Assembly (NCBI GenBank): GCA_002716125.1
Contig: PAZH01000038.1
Span: 1-36,451, forward strand
Direction of reading: 5' to 3'
From: Rhodospirillaceae bacterium
GTDB taxonomy: Bacteria; Pseudomonadota; Alphaproteobacteria; UBA8366
DNA length: 36,451 nucleotides
Both the position numbers and the translations under genes were made by a program. Numbering within the stretch: position 1 is the first letter of the stretch; each line of letters begins with the position of its first letter. Shown one piece after another: positions 17,081-25,291 of the stretch. The notes under the pieces are model-generated. The model did no database searches. It had not been told where the DNA came from and saw nothing but the letters and a program-made list of their open reading frames with translations.

Positions 17081-18010
17081 TTACGACTGCTGCATGCCCC
17101 ATCGACGGACCGTTCGGTCCTCGATGTTGCGGAAGATACCGTTCTCGATGAGAATCCCGACGATGATGACGGAGAAGAGACCGGCGAAGACGATGGCTGT
17201 CTGATTCTCCATCTGAGCGGCGAAAATGATCCAGCCAAGACCGCCAGCGTTCGATCCCTCTGCACCGAGCTGGCCGGACGTGTCCTGAACCTGGCCACCG
17301 AAGACCAGTTCCGCTGCGATCAACGTGCGCCACGCATAAGCCCAACCGATCCGCAATCCCGTCAAAATCGAGGGGAAGGAGGCCGGTACCAGAATCCGGA
17401 AAATGTATCCCAGGCCGCGCAGGCCGTAATTGCGGCCAACCATGCGCAGTGTCTCGCTTACCCCTTGGAATCCGGCGTGGGTGTTGAGCGCCACCGGCCA
17501 GACAATGGAATGCAGGAGTGTAAAGATAATCGCTTGTGGGCCGAGTCCGAACCAAATCATTGCCAGCGGGAGCAACGCAATGGCCGGCAACGGGTTCAGC
17601 ATGGCGGTCAGCGTGGTCAGCAAATCACTGCCGAAACGCGTCCAAACGCCGAGCACGACAAGGACCGCCGCGATTCCGATGCCGATGCAATAACCGGTGA
17701 ACAACAGACTGATCGAGTTCCAGACGTTCTGCAGCAGCCCTTCGTTCACCACCGCGTTGATCAGCGCGTCGGCGGTCGCCGAGAAGGTCGGGAACATCAG
17801 CGAGTTGACGTTGCCGTACTGCGTATAGAGTTCCCAGGCAACAACCAGGAATATAAGGACCGAGAATTTCCGGACCGGGTCCATATTGGATATCCGCTCC
17901 CAGACAGTCAGGCGCCGCTCGATATCGCCGACAACGGCATCCTTCATATCCGGGTTCTCGAACTCCGGGCGGACATAAAGTGCGACTGCCTTGGCGTCAT
18001 CGCTAGGCAT
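17081..18010 (-). CDS. ABC importer permease (TauC/SsuC/NrtB-like), first
   Basis: 309 residues, paralogous to the next gene: ALYVRPEFENPDMKDAVVGD at the N terminus, then VRKFSVLIFLVVAWELYTQY, SLLFTGYCIGIGIAAVLVVL, MLNPLPAIALLPLAMIWFG and the coupling loop VGRNYGLRGLGYIFRILVPA. A 20-residue insertion (about 238-257, VQDTSGQLGAEGSNAGG region) in the loop before the last helices is absent from its partner. ATG 18010 overlaps the ATPase stop by 8 bases, so translation is coupled. Substrate is not shown by the permease. Confidence 0.9.
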   Translation of the reverse strand: MPSDDAKAVALYVRPEFENPDMKDAVVGDIERRLTVWERISNMDPVRKFSVLIFLVVAWELYTQYGNVNSLMFPTFSATADALINAVVNEGLLQNVWNSISLLFTGYCIGIGIAAVLVVLGVWTRFGSDLLTTLTAMLNPLPAIALLPLAMIWFGLGPQAIIFTLLHSIVWPVALNTHAGFQGVSETLRMVGRNYGLRGLGYIFRILVPASFPSILTGLRIGWAYAWRTLIAAELVFGGQVQDTSGQLGAEGSNAGGLGWIIFAAQMENQTAIVFAGLFSVIIVGILIENGIFRNIEDRTVRRWGMQQS

Positions 18011-18854
18011 GCGGAATCACTTCGTCTTCGAGCACGCGGTCGGCGAAGATCATGTTGTGAATCTTGTTCTGCAGGTCCGCAAAGTCTTCCTGACCGATCG
18101 TCGCATGAGATTGATCGTGCGCGTTCAGCTCCGCCTTCACCTGCCCCGGATGCGGCGACATGATGAGGATGCGGCTGCCGACGATGACGGCTTCTTCAAT
18201 CGAATGGGTGACGAAGAGGACGGTGAACCGCGTCTCGTCCCACAGTTCCAAGAGTTCTTCTTGCATCTGACGGCGGGTCAGCGCGTCAAGGGCCGCGAAC
18301 GGCTCGTCCATCAGCAGGATATCAGGCTCCATCGCCATGCCGCGGGCGATGGCCACGCGCTGTTTCATGCCGCCGGAGAGCATATGTGGATAAGTGTTCT
18401 CGAACCGGTCGAGCTTCACCTTCTGAATGTATTCCATCGCGATGTCGTTGGCTTCCGACGAAGAGGACGTCTTGCCGCCGTTCATCAAAGCGAAGGTGAT
18501 GTTCTCCTTCACAGTCTTCCACGGAAGGAGCTGGTCGAATTCCTGAAAGACCATGACACGGTCCGGGCCCGGATCCCGCACCACGTTCCCCTTGAGCCGC
18601 ATCTCCCCTTCGACCGGATGCAGGTAGCCCGCAACCGATTTCAGCAATGTCGACTTACCGCAGCCGGACGGGCCCAGGATGACGAACCGGTCGGCGGGAA
18701 AGACCTGGAAGCTGACCCGGTAAGTCGCCGTGATCAGATGTTCCTTGGTCTTGTACTGAATGGTGACGCCGTCCACATCCAGGATCGGGTCGACCGGCGG
18801 CGAGGCGGCGGGCCCAACGCCCGCCGCACCGCTCGTCGTTATGTCGGAAGACAT
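18003..18854 (-). CDS. ABC importer ATP-binding protein (TauB/SsuB/NrtD-like)
   Basis: 283 residues from ATG 18854; the open frame extends further upstream into the binding-protein gene, but the start at 18854, 8 bases after that gene's stop, is the better choice. Walker A is GPSGCGKST, the Q-loop VMVFQEFDQLLPWKT (the LLPW hallmark of taurine/nitrate/sulfonate ATPases), signature LSGGMKQR, Walker B ILLMDEPFAALD, and switch His in FVTHSIEEA. The first 20 residues are low complexity (Ser/Gly/Ala/Pro). It powers uptake through the two permeases. Confidence 0.9.
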   Translation of the reverse strand: MSSDITTSGAAGVGPAASPPVDPILDVDGVTIQYKTKEHLITATYRVSFQVFPADRFVILGPSGCGKSTLLKSVAGYLHPVEGEMRLKGNVVRDPGPDRVMVFQEFDQLLPWKTVKENITFALMNGGKTSSSSEANDIAMEYIQKVKLDRFENTYPHMLSGGMKQRVAIARGMAMEPDILLMDEPFAALDALTRRQMQEELLELWDETRFTVLFVTHSIEEAVIVGSRILIMSPHPGQVKAELNAHDQSHATIGQEDFADLQNKIHNMIFADRVLEDEVIPHA

Positions 18855-18862
18855 CGCTTCGC

Positions 18863-19879
18863 TTAGCTTCCGTCGTACTGGTGGTTGTTCGGCATGTAGT
18901 ATTCCTTCCAATTCTTCGGCTGCGGAATATCGCCGATCTTGGCCAGGAAATTGCCGTACTTCATGGTGTGCTTCGGCACTTCCGTGAAGTTCACCTCTTT
19001 CGGATCGCTCAACAGCGCCACGACGTCGGCCGGGTCCATCTTCGATTTCGTGTATTTGATGAAGATGTCGGCAGCCCCCTTCGGGTCGCTCTTGATGAAC
19101 TTGAAAGCCTCAAGATAAGCCGCGATGACCGCGTCGTAGGTCTTCGGGTTATCTTTCGCGAACTTCTCGGCAATGCTCATGGAGAGGACCGCGTGCGGGC
19201 CGCCCATAATGTCGTACGACGTGATCACGTTGTGGATCTTGCCGCTCTTCAATTCCTGATAGGAATACGGCAACGTCGCAAAGTGGCTCTTCACCGTTTG
19301 GCCACCGGACATCAATGCCGCCAGCGCGATCGGGTGCTTCATCGAGACGACCAGATGATCGAGCTTCTCGGGGTCGTTCCACTTCTTCGCCGTGAACATC
19401 TGCAAGGTAACCGCCTGGATAGAGACCTTGGCCGCCGGTGTGGCGATCTTGTGGTCCTTGACCTTGAGATAATCTTCGACCGTCTTCACGTTCGGGTCGT
19501 TGGAGTTCAGCTTCAACGGCATGTCGGCAATCGTCAGCGCGCCCTTGAAGCGGCCTTTCGACTTGCCCCACAGTTTCAGCATCGGGCCAACCCCGTGGGC
19601 ACCGAAGTCGATCGTGCCGGCGAGCAACGCCTTATTGATGTTGGCGCCGCCGCTGATCTTGAACATTTTGATGTTCGGCGCTTTCAGGCCCATGGCCTTT
19701 GCATGTTTTTGGATAAGGCCCTTTTCCATGACGACGTGCAACGGCGTGTAAATCAGGCCGAATTGCTGGGCTATCTTAACGGTGTCGACCTCAGCGCTCG
19801 CCGAACCGGCGACCCCGAGTGTCATGACGGCACCGGCAGCCACGCCGGCGACAATCTTCTTATCGAACGAACGAGTCAT
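18863..19879 (-). CDS. ABC importer periplasmic binding protein (NMT1/TauA-like)
   Basis: 338 residues with a signal peptide (KKIVAGVAAGAVMTLGVAGSASAE). The mature part follows the NMT1/THI5-like/TauA fold: VKIAQQFGLIYTPLHVVMEKG, MFKISGGANINKALLAGTIDFG, GVGPMLKLWGKSKG, KTVEDYLKVKDHKIATPAAK and DPADVVALLSDPKEVNFTEVP. A strong ribosome binding site (GGGAGAAAACA) precedes the ATG. It is the first gene of the five-gene importer-dioxygenase operon. Relatives bind sulfonates, nitrate, bicarbonate, pyrimidine precursors or aromatic acids; the TauD-like gene at the end of the operon favours a sulfonate. Confidence 0.88.
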   Translation of the reverse strand: MTRSFDKKIVAGVAAGAVMTLGVAGSASAEVDTVKIAQQFGLIYTPLHVVMEKGLIQKHAKAMGLKAPNIKMFKISGGANINKALLAGTIDFGAHGVGPMLKLWGKSKGRFKGALTIADMPLKLNSNDPNVKTVEDYLKVKDHKIATPAAKVSIQAVTLQMFTAKKWNDPEKLDHLVVSMKHPIALAALMSGGQTVKSHFATLPYSYQELKSGKIHNVITSYDIMGGPHAVLSMSIAEKFAKDNPKTYDAVIAAYLEAFKFIKSDPKGAADIFIKYTKSKMDPADVVALLSDPKEVNFTEVPKHTMKYGNFLAKIGDIPQPKNWKEYYMPNNHQYDGS

Positions 19880-20056
19880 TGTTTTCTCCCTGTTTGCAGG
19901 TACCGAGGCTTTTCGCCTCTGCGCCGCCTTCTGAACTGGGCGGTAATAATCAAATGACGTATATCGGTTCCGTCAGGTGTCGAGTTTGAGGCTCCTACAA
20001 GAGTGACTCAACAAGAATCTGCACTTTAGACCCATCCTGGGAGTGGCGGCTTTAAG
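19880..20056 (-). promoter_or_regulatory. Leader/promoter region of the ABC importer operon, with a small hairpin
   Basis: The 177 bases upstream of the binding-protein gene carry no gene. Near the start codon on the minus strand lies a 5-bp stem GAGGC / GCCTC with loop GAAAA (19,905-19,919), and GCAG / CTGC (19,919-19,922 and 19,896-19,899) could close an outer stem around it. This places a structured element just upstream of the GGGAG ribosome binding site (19,886-19,890). I see none of the conserved segments of a TPP or other riboswitch I know. The promoter itself is not resolvable by eye. Confidence 0.3.
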
Positions 20057-20707
20057 TTAGGTCTCGCCGGCCTCAGCCTCAAAATCGCCTTCGATTCCGT
20101 CCTGCATGTTGCGGTATTCCGCGCGAAACGTGGCGATAATTTCTTCGTAGGGGACATCCGCATACGGCCCACGGTCGTTGAGGTACTCCATATGCTTGTT
20201 GCCGGCCCGGTCGTACTCGTGAAACAACGAATCCGTTTCGCCGTCGAATTCCAGCGTCTTGAGACCGAACTTGTCGCAGAGCGATTTATTGAAGGCCGGC
20301 GTGCATTTCACCCAATTACCTTCCAGCAGGACTGCACAGTAGGAATGCCAAAAGAAGACATCCGTGCCCATCGCCTCGGTCAGTTTGGGTGTCGCCATGT
20401 GGTTACGAACGTCGGCATAGCCAGGCCGCGCCGGAATGCCTTGAGATCTCGCGCAAGCCGCGAGCAACGCCGCTTTCGAGACACACCACCCCTTGCCCAT
20501 CGCGAGGGCCTCCTTACCGGAATAACTCGCAATATCGCCGAGCGGCAGATAGGCGTCGTAGCGGACATCGTCCCGAACCGCATAAAAGAGCTTAAGCACC
20601 TTCTCTTTCGGATCGGTTTCGCCGCCGACAGCCTTCTCGGCGAAGGCAACGACGGCGGGGTCTTCACTCTCAATCAAACGGGTCGGTCGTAGATAAGTCT
20701 CGTCCAT
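20057..20707 (-). CDS. Transglutaminase-like domain protein
   Basis: 216 residues from ATG 20707; the open frame reaches 20809 but homology-like sequence begins at MDETYLRPTRLIES. The cysteine-protease-like core has the nucleophile in MGKGWCVSKAALLAACARSQ, then IPARPGYADVRNHM, and the His in VFFWHSYCAVLLEGNWVKCT. PAFNKSLCDKFGL follows, typical of this bacterial transglutaminase-like family. Such proteins act as peptidases or amidases, but the substrate of this subgroup is unknown. It lies in the same direction as the importer operon but 177 bases upstream, so it is probably a separate unit. Confidence 0.83.
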   Translation of the reverse strand: MDETYLRPTRLIESEDPAVVAFAEKAVGGETDPKEKVLKLFYAVRDDVRYDAYLPLGDIASYSGKEALAMGKGWCVSKAALLAACARSQGIPARPGYADVRNHMATPKLTEAMGTDVFFWHSYCAVLLEGNWVKCTPAFNKSLCDKFGLKTLEFDGETDSLFHEYDRAGNKHMEYLNDRGPYADVPYEEIIATFRAEYRNMQDGIEGDFEAEAGET

Positions 20708-20831
20708 GGCGAGATAAAGGCGTGTGGATGCGATCTCTGCAAGTCCCGATTGCAGCGCTTGTAGCGGAAATTTGGCGGCCGGACCGCGTTTGGCGCAGAG
20801 GCAAGCCAATCGAGGTTCGGATCACTAAAGT

Positions 20832-21430
20832 CTAGCTCTGGTCTCCGTCCAACCATTCGGCCACCCGCCGGACGAAATCATCCAACGCGTTATCGAGGGC
20901 AATCGTATAGTCGGACGACGTTACGAAAGCGCCGCTGGTGCGGCTTGACCCTTCGATGACGACGTTCTTTCCATCCCCCCGTTTTCTACACGGAATAGTG
21001 CTTGGACCTCGCCTGTGGCACCCACGCTTAGGCCCCTCACGTCCGGGTCAGCATAAATACGATAGAGTCGGCTCGAAATTACGCTCGCCCCCACCGGTGC
21101 CTCCGCTCTCGTGTGGATCTGACTGATTTTGTACCCCGCGCGCCGCAAGCTTTTAATCATCGAGTTATAGACCCACTTGCCACCATCGTTCGTGGTCAAC
21201 GCATTCGCCGTATGCGTACCGTGGCCATTCCGCACTGCCCCGACTTTCGTCTTGCTGGTCCGGATGTCTTCCATGGGCAAGAACGCGAATACCCTCTCGG
21301 TCGCAGCGGGCGGAAGCTGCGTCGCGACCCGGTCCTTCAACGTTACGCTTGTGTCCGTCAAGGCACAGCCTGCGGCGATCATAATCGCAAAAATGCCCAA
21401 CCCGTTTCTCGCCCGCAAAGCCAAGCTCAT
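20832..21430 (-). pseudogene. Putative lipoprotein, frameshifted at a C6 run
   Basis: A lipoprotein signal (GLGIFAIMIAAGC) starts at ATG 21430 (the TTG codon at 21433 is the alternative) with an AGGGTGG ribosome binding site. The frame goes through VTLKDRVATQLPP, SLRRAGYKISQIHTRAEAPV and ADPDVRGLSVGATGEVQALF, then turns to a low-quality tail ending at 20921. A one-base shift at the six-C run (20,975-20,980) restores a sensible C terminus: NVVIEGSSRTSGAFVTSSDY and ALDNALDDFVRRVAEWLDGD, ending TAG 20,832-20,834. This is either a genuine frameshift mutation, slippage-based variation, or a sequencing error in the homopolymer. Function unknown; it would be an outer- or inner-membrane lipoprotein of about 198 residues. 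Confidence 0.72.
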
Positions 21431-21610
21431 CAATTGACCACCCTTTTTATTCCGCGATAACCGCCACGATCTGGGTAAATTCCGGCGGCGACCAAATGCA
21501 ACTTATCATTTGATTGATTTATAAAAATATTCTCTTTTCCGTGCTCTACCTCAAGACGTAAATCCCTCGTGCCACATCTCTAATAAATATGCCTCGCGGC
21601 CGCGCTCGTC

Positions 21611-21931
21611 GTGGCCTTGCCGGGATGCGGTACACCCAAAGAGGAATTCTCAAAACCAGAGTTTACGGATGCGGTATTTGAGAAAGATCACGCACTTTGC
21701 AAAAAGATCGCGGCGTTCGAAACGAACCAACAATCGCCGGGTGCGATCGGCGGCGGCGGCGGCGTGCTGGGCTTCTTTCTCGCCAACATGATCCATTCCG
21801 GATCACGCGCAGGACAGCACCAGGTTCTTATCGACGACTGCATGCGCCAACGCGGCTACAAGATCAAATCGGACCAGGCGAATCAGTCGAAAGACGGGAA
21901 TTCCGCGGAACATGAAGCGCCGAAGAAGTGA
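21611..21931 (+). CDS. Small lipoprotein-like protein, uncertain N terminus
   Basis: 106 residues if translation starts at GTG 21611. The sequence just upstream in frame (21,587-21,610) reads ICLAAALV and joins VALPGCGTP, which together look like a lipoprotein h-region and lipobox Cys. However, there is no ATG before the in-frame TAA at 21,584. So the native start was lost by mutation, an unusual start codon is used, or the gene has an upstream frameshift. The mature part has GAIGGGGGVLGFFLANMIHS (glycine-zipper-like) and DDCMRQRGYKI, a common ending of small outer-membrane lipoproteins. Function unknown. Confidence 0.55.
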   Translation: MALPGCGTPKEEFSKPEFTDAVFEKDHALCKKIAAFETNQQSPGAIGGGGGVLGFFLANMIHSGSRAGQHQVLIDDCMRQRGYKIKSDQANQSKDGNSAEHEAPKK

Positions 21932-21991
21932 TGCGGCGGCACATCCCATTCAGAAGGTTGCATATTAACAAAGACAACGAGAGGTAGGGGA

Positions 21992-22642
21992 ATGAGAAGC
22001 GTATGGAAATTAAGTCTAGTTTTCGGGGCTCTCGCATTATTCGCGGCGGGTTGCGCCGAAGAAGTCAGCCGACCGTCCCTCAATCTTTTATCACAAGACA
22101 AAAAGCCGTTCTTCATTGGGTCGATTTCCGTTGCGTTCAAGGCGGCACCGGAATCCAAGACTCTCGAGTCGAAGATTAAAACAGCGGTAAGTGCATTCGT
22201 CGATTCATCGGATCGGAAGATCGGCGCACCTGCCAATCTCGAAATCTACGTCAAACACTTCAACGATGTCGGCGGCGCGCAATCTCTGCTTATCGGCGGC
22301 GATTCCCATCTCGAATACGCTATTCGGATCACGGATAAATCCGATAAATCGATGCTGTATCAGATCGATCTTAAAGATCGTGAAGGCTATGCCCCGGGCG
22401 GCATGCTTGGCATGCTCGCGGCCATCGGCACCGACCGCAAACGGACTTTGGCAACGCAAATGGCGCAACGCGTAAACGTGTCGGTCTTGCAAGCGAACAA
22501 TATTCAAGTGCAGAAATCGGCCATCGAGGCGTTGGGCATTGCGCAAGAGGACATCGAAAGTTTTCGCCGCGTCGCTTCCGATGAAAAAGAGCCGGACGAT
22601 CCACTGACGGATGATCGGCACGGACCCGGCAACAACCGATAA
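21992..22642 (+). CDS. Lipoprotein of unknown function
   Basis: 216 residues with a clear lipoprotein signal, LVFGALALFAAGC (lipid-modified Cys near residue 21), and a strong ribosome binding site (GGTAGGGGA) before ATG 21992. The mature part has VAFKAAPESKTLESKIKTAV, ANLEIYVKHFNDVGGAQSLL and an Ala/Gly/Met stretch (APGGMLGMLAAIG). It resembles the DUF4410-type group of short secreted lipoproteins only loosely. It follows the small lipoprotein gene by 60 bases in the same direction, so the two may be co-transcribed. The last 25 residues are acidic and probably disordered. Confidence 0.75.
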   Translation: MRSVWKLSLVFGALALFAAGCAEEVSRPSLNLLSQDKKPFFIGSISVAFKAAPESKTLESKIKTAVSAFVDSSDRKIGAPANLEIYVKHFNDVGGAQSLLIGGDSHLEYAIRITDKSDKSMLYQIDLKDREGYAPGGMLGMLAAIGTDRKRTLATQMAQRVNVSVLQANNIQVQKSAIEALGIAQEDIESFRRVASDEKEPDDPLTDDRHGPGNNR

Positions 22643-22799
22643 CCGATTCATCGATTTATGGGTTTATTCGCCGCGCGCGGTAAACGCTTCTGATCTCTGC
22701 AATAGCGCAGTCGCGGGTCGTGCAACACGCAATCGTTGCTGTTCCACGTTACCGTTCCAAATTGCTTCTCGACGATAATGGCGTTCGGGAGCGACGAGG

Positions 22800-23822
22800 A
22801 TGGCGATGGAGTTCGGTTTTTTCATGCGGGGGCAGTATCCCGCCGACCAGGATATGCAGCGGACCTTTGCGGAAGCTTGCGAGCAGGCGCGGGTCGCGGA
22901 CGAGCTGGGATATACCTATATTCTGAAGGGCCAGCACTACTCCACCTCGCCGCTGCAGGCGTTGCAACTGATCCCCTTCCTGTCGCGAATCATGGTCGAA
23001 GCGCCGAACGCGAAACTGGTCAGCGGTATCGTCTTGCTGCCGCTTCACAAACCGTTGGATATCGCCGAGCAATTGGCTTCGGTCGACGTCATGTCCGGCG
23101 GGCGCCTGGTTTTCGGATCCGGTATCGGTTACCGAGATGTCGAGTTCAAGGCATTCGGCACCGAGGCCAAGGACCGGGGCGCACGCTTCGAGGAATGTCT
23201 CGACGCCATTAAACGTCTATGGACCGAAGATTTCGTCACCATGAAAGGCTCGCATTTCGAACTCGATGAGGCGTCGTGTTCGGTCAAGCCGGTGCAAAAA
23301 CCAATGCCGCCGCTCTGGATTGGCGCCAACGTCGATGCCGCCGTGCGGCGCTGTGCCAGGATGGCGGACACCTGGTTCATCAATCCCCACCAGCGCATGG
23401 ATACGATCGAGCGCCAACTGGGCGTTTACCGCCAGGCGTTGGAAGCCGAAGGCAAGCCGGATCCGACCGTCCTGCCGCTGATGCGGGAATGCTTCGTGGC
23501 CGAGACGACGGAGAAGGCGGTCGAACTGGCGCAGCCCTATCTCGAGGCCAAGTACAAGTCCTATCACGAATGGGGTCAGGACAAGTCGATGCCCGAAGGT
23601 GACAACGACCTGAATCTGCCCTTCGAAGAACTGGCAGACGGGCGGTTCCTCTTAGGATCCCCGGAAGTCGTGGCGGAGCAAATCATCGACTACAATAAGC
23701 GCCTCGGCGTGAATGTGATCATTCTCGGCATTCAATGGGTCGGCATGCCCCACCAACAAGTCATTGATTCACTTCGATTATTTGCCGCGGAAGTCATGCC
23801 GATCGTGAAGGCCGCAACCTAA
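22800..23822 (+). CDS. LLM class flavin-dependent oxidoreductase
   Basis: 340 residues, the usual length. Luciferase-fold landmarks: MEFGFFMRGQYPADQDM, ELGYTYILKGQHYSTSPLQA, KLVSGIVLLPLHKPLDIAEQ, SVDVMSGGRLVFGSGIGYRD, KPMPPLWIGANVDAAVRRCA and RFLLGSPEVVAEQIIDY. ATG 22806 is an alternative start. Ribosome binding site GACGAGG precedes ATG 22800. It leads a six-gene operon with glutathione transferase, two crotonases, an SDR and a thiol dioxygenase-like cupin, so it probably catalyses the first oxygenation in a degradation route. It is only distantly similar to the LLM protein at 11,151. Confidence 0.87.
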   Translation: MAMEFGFFMRGQYPADQDMQRTFAEACEQARVADELGYTYILKGQHYSTSPLQALQLIPFLSRIMVEAPNAKLVSGIVLLPLHKPLDIAEQLASVDVMSGGRLVFGSGIGYRDVEFKAFGTEAKDRGARFEECLDAIKRLWTEDFVTMKGSHFELDEASCSVKPVQKPMPPLWIGANVDAAVRRCARMADTWFINPHQRMDTIERQLGVYRQALEAEGKPDPTVLPLMRECFVAETTEKAVELAQPYLEAKYKSYHEWGQDKSMPEGDNDLNLPFEELADGRFLLGSPEVVAEQIIDYNKRLGVNVIILGIQWVGMPHQQVIDSLRLFAAEVMPIVKAAT

Positions 23823-23830
23823 AGCGACAC

Positions 23831-24496
23831 ATGAAACTTTGGGGCCGATATAACTCACCGTATGTCCGTCGTGTCGCTGTGACGATGCAGCTCTATGGGC
23901 TGGAATACCAGCATGAGAGCGTCATTCCCTTCGATGAAGGCAAGAAAGACGTCGCCAAAGTCAATCCGATCGCGCGCGTTCCCGTTCTAGAGCTTCCGGA
24001 CGGCGAAACACTGGTCGATAGCGCCGCCATCATCGACCATTTGGACGAATTGGCGGGCCCCGAACGCGCCTTAACGCCCGCAACGGGCCCGGAGCGGCGC
24101 AAAGTCCTGAAATACGTCGCCGTCGAACTCGGAATCATGGATAAATTGGTCGCCGTTCTCTATGAGCGCCAATTCCGGCCGAAAGAGAAATGGCACCGCC
24201 CCTGGATCGACGCTTGTGAAGGGCAGATTCGCGATGGATTCAAATGGATCGATAACGAAATAAATGGTAACTGGCTCCTCCATGACCGATTGACGCAGGC
24301 CGACGTTTCGCTCGCCGTTTTTTGGGATTTTGCGACACGCTCACGCCCGAATTTCTTCGCAAAATTTTATTGTAATGATATCGTATCAATTACTGAAAAA
24401 CTGCGACACACAGATGCTTTTATTCAGACTGAGCCAACGGAAGACGCCTTGAGCGCAAAGATGCCAGATGCCCAGGGAAAGGATGTAGCAGAATGA
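23831..24496 (+). CDS. Glutathione S-transferase family protein
   Basis: 221 residues, full length. The N-terminal thioredoxin fold starts MKLWGRYNSPYVRRVAVTMQ, where Ser9 in NSPYVRR is the probable catalytic residue. The glutathione site follows, with ARVPVLELPDGETLVDSAAI including the cis-Pro and the DSAAI motif. The helical C-terminal domain contains LTQADVSLAVFWDFA (N-capping box). It overlaps the next gene by four bases (ATGA). It may conjugate or remove glutathione from the intermediate made by the neighbouring enzymes; this is inference from the operon. Confidence 0.87.
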   Translation: MKLWGRYNSPYVRRVAVTMQLYGLEYQHESVIPFDEGKKDVAKVNPIARVPVLELPDGETLVDSAAIIDHLDELAGPERALTPATGPERRKVLKYVAVELGIMDKLVAVLYERQFRPKEKWHRPWIDACEGQIRDGFKWIDNEINGNWLLHDRLTQADVSLAVFWDFATRSRPNFFAKFYCNDIVSITEKLRHTDAFIQTEPTEDALSAKMPDAQGKDVAE

Positions 24497-25287
24497 CCAG
24501 TGATAGCGATATCGAGAACCTCGTCCTCGTTGACTTCGACGACCGCGGCGAGGCCGGACGGATCGCACGCGTGACGTTCAACAATCCGGAAAAAAGGAAC
24601 GCGCTCGGTGTCGGCGGCAAACAACGTTTCATAGACGTGATGACCGAATTGCGCCACGACGACACCCTTCGAGCCCTGGTGATTACCGGCGTCGGCGACA
24701 AATCGTTTGTCGGCGGCAGCAACCTCGCCGATATGCGCCACTACACGCCGGCCCAGGGACATGCCGCTTCAACCAAGACGCATTACGCCTGCGACGCGGT
24801 CAGAACCTTTCCGGTCCCCGTAATCGCGCGGATAAACGGCTATTGTTTCGGATCCGGTATGGAAATCGCGGCGGCCGCAGATATGCGGGTCGCAGCGGAT
24901 CACGCGAAATTCGGCATGCCAGAGACCCGTTTCGGTATTCCGTCGGGCATGGAAGCGGCCATCCTGCCCCGTCTGATCGGCTGGGGCAAAGCGGTCGAAT
25001 TGGTGCTAACAGGCGACCATATCGACGCTCAAGAGGCCGCGCGGATCGGATTTTTGCAGAAATTGGTGCCGCATGACGCCCTGGACGCGGCCGTCGAAGG
25101 CTGGATTGCGTCACTTTTGGCCTGTGGGCCCAACGCAATCCGGGTACAGAAGCGCCTGATCAACGATTGGGAACGCATGGCGATAACGGATGCCGCCAAG
25201 GTCGGAATCGAAGCGATCGCCGGGTGTTACGCGACGGATGAGCCGAAAACGCTGATGAATGCGTTCTTGAACAGGAAAAAGGGCTAG
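24493..25287 (+). CDS. Enoyl-CoA hydratase/isomerase (crotonase) family protein, copy 1
   Basis: 264 residues. Crotonase landmarks: VTFNNPEKRNALGVGGKQRF, oxyanion-hole segments ITGVGDKSFVGGSNLADM and INGYCFGSGMEIAAAADMRV, then GMPETRFGIPSGMEAAILPR with a Glu at the position of one catalytic glutamate. Members hydrate, isomerise or hydrolyse acyl-CoA or analogous substrates. The SGMEAAILPR segment suggests a specialised member, not the fatty-acid enzyme. The start ATG overlaps the upstream GST stop. The next gene starts 4 bases after its stop. Confidence 0.87.
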   Translation: MTSDSDIENLVLVDFDDRGEAGRIARVTFNNPEKRNALGVGGKQRFIDVMTELRHDDTLRALVITGVGDKSFVGGSNLADMRHYTPAQGHAASTKTHYACDAVRTFPVPVIARINGYCFGSGMEIAAAADMRVAADHAKFGMPETRFGIPSGMEAAILPRLIGWGKAVELVLTGDHIDAQEAARIGFLQKLVPHDALDAAVEGWIASLLACGPNAIRVQKRLINDWERMAITDAAKVGIEAIAGCYATDEPKTLMNAFLNRKKG

Positions 25288-25291
25288 GGAA

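Noticed and set aside
17465..18163. Long plus-strand open frame antisense to the permease and ATPase genes
   Set aside because: Arg/Gln/Asp-rich with no recognisable domain, and opposite two genes with clear motifs.
18881..19957. Long plus-strand open frame (358 codons) antisense to the binding protein and its leader
   Set aside because: It lies opposite a clear binding protein, is rich in Arg/His/Val, and matches no family; it is a shadow frame caused by high GC.
19880..20056. TPP or other riboswitch before the NMT1-like binding protein
   Set aside because: The conserved CTGAGA and ACCTGATCTGGATAATGCC-like segments are absent; only a short hairpin is present.
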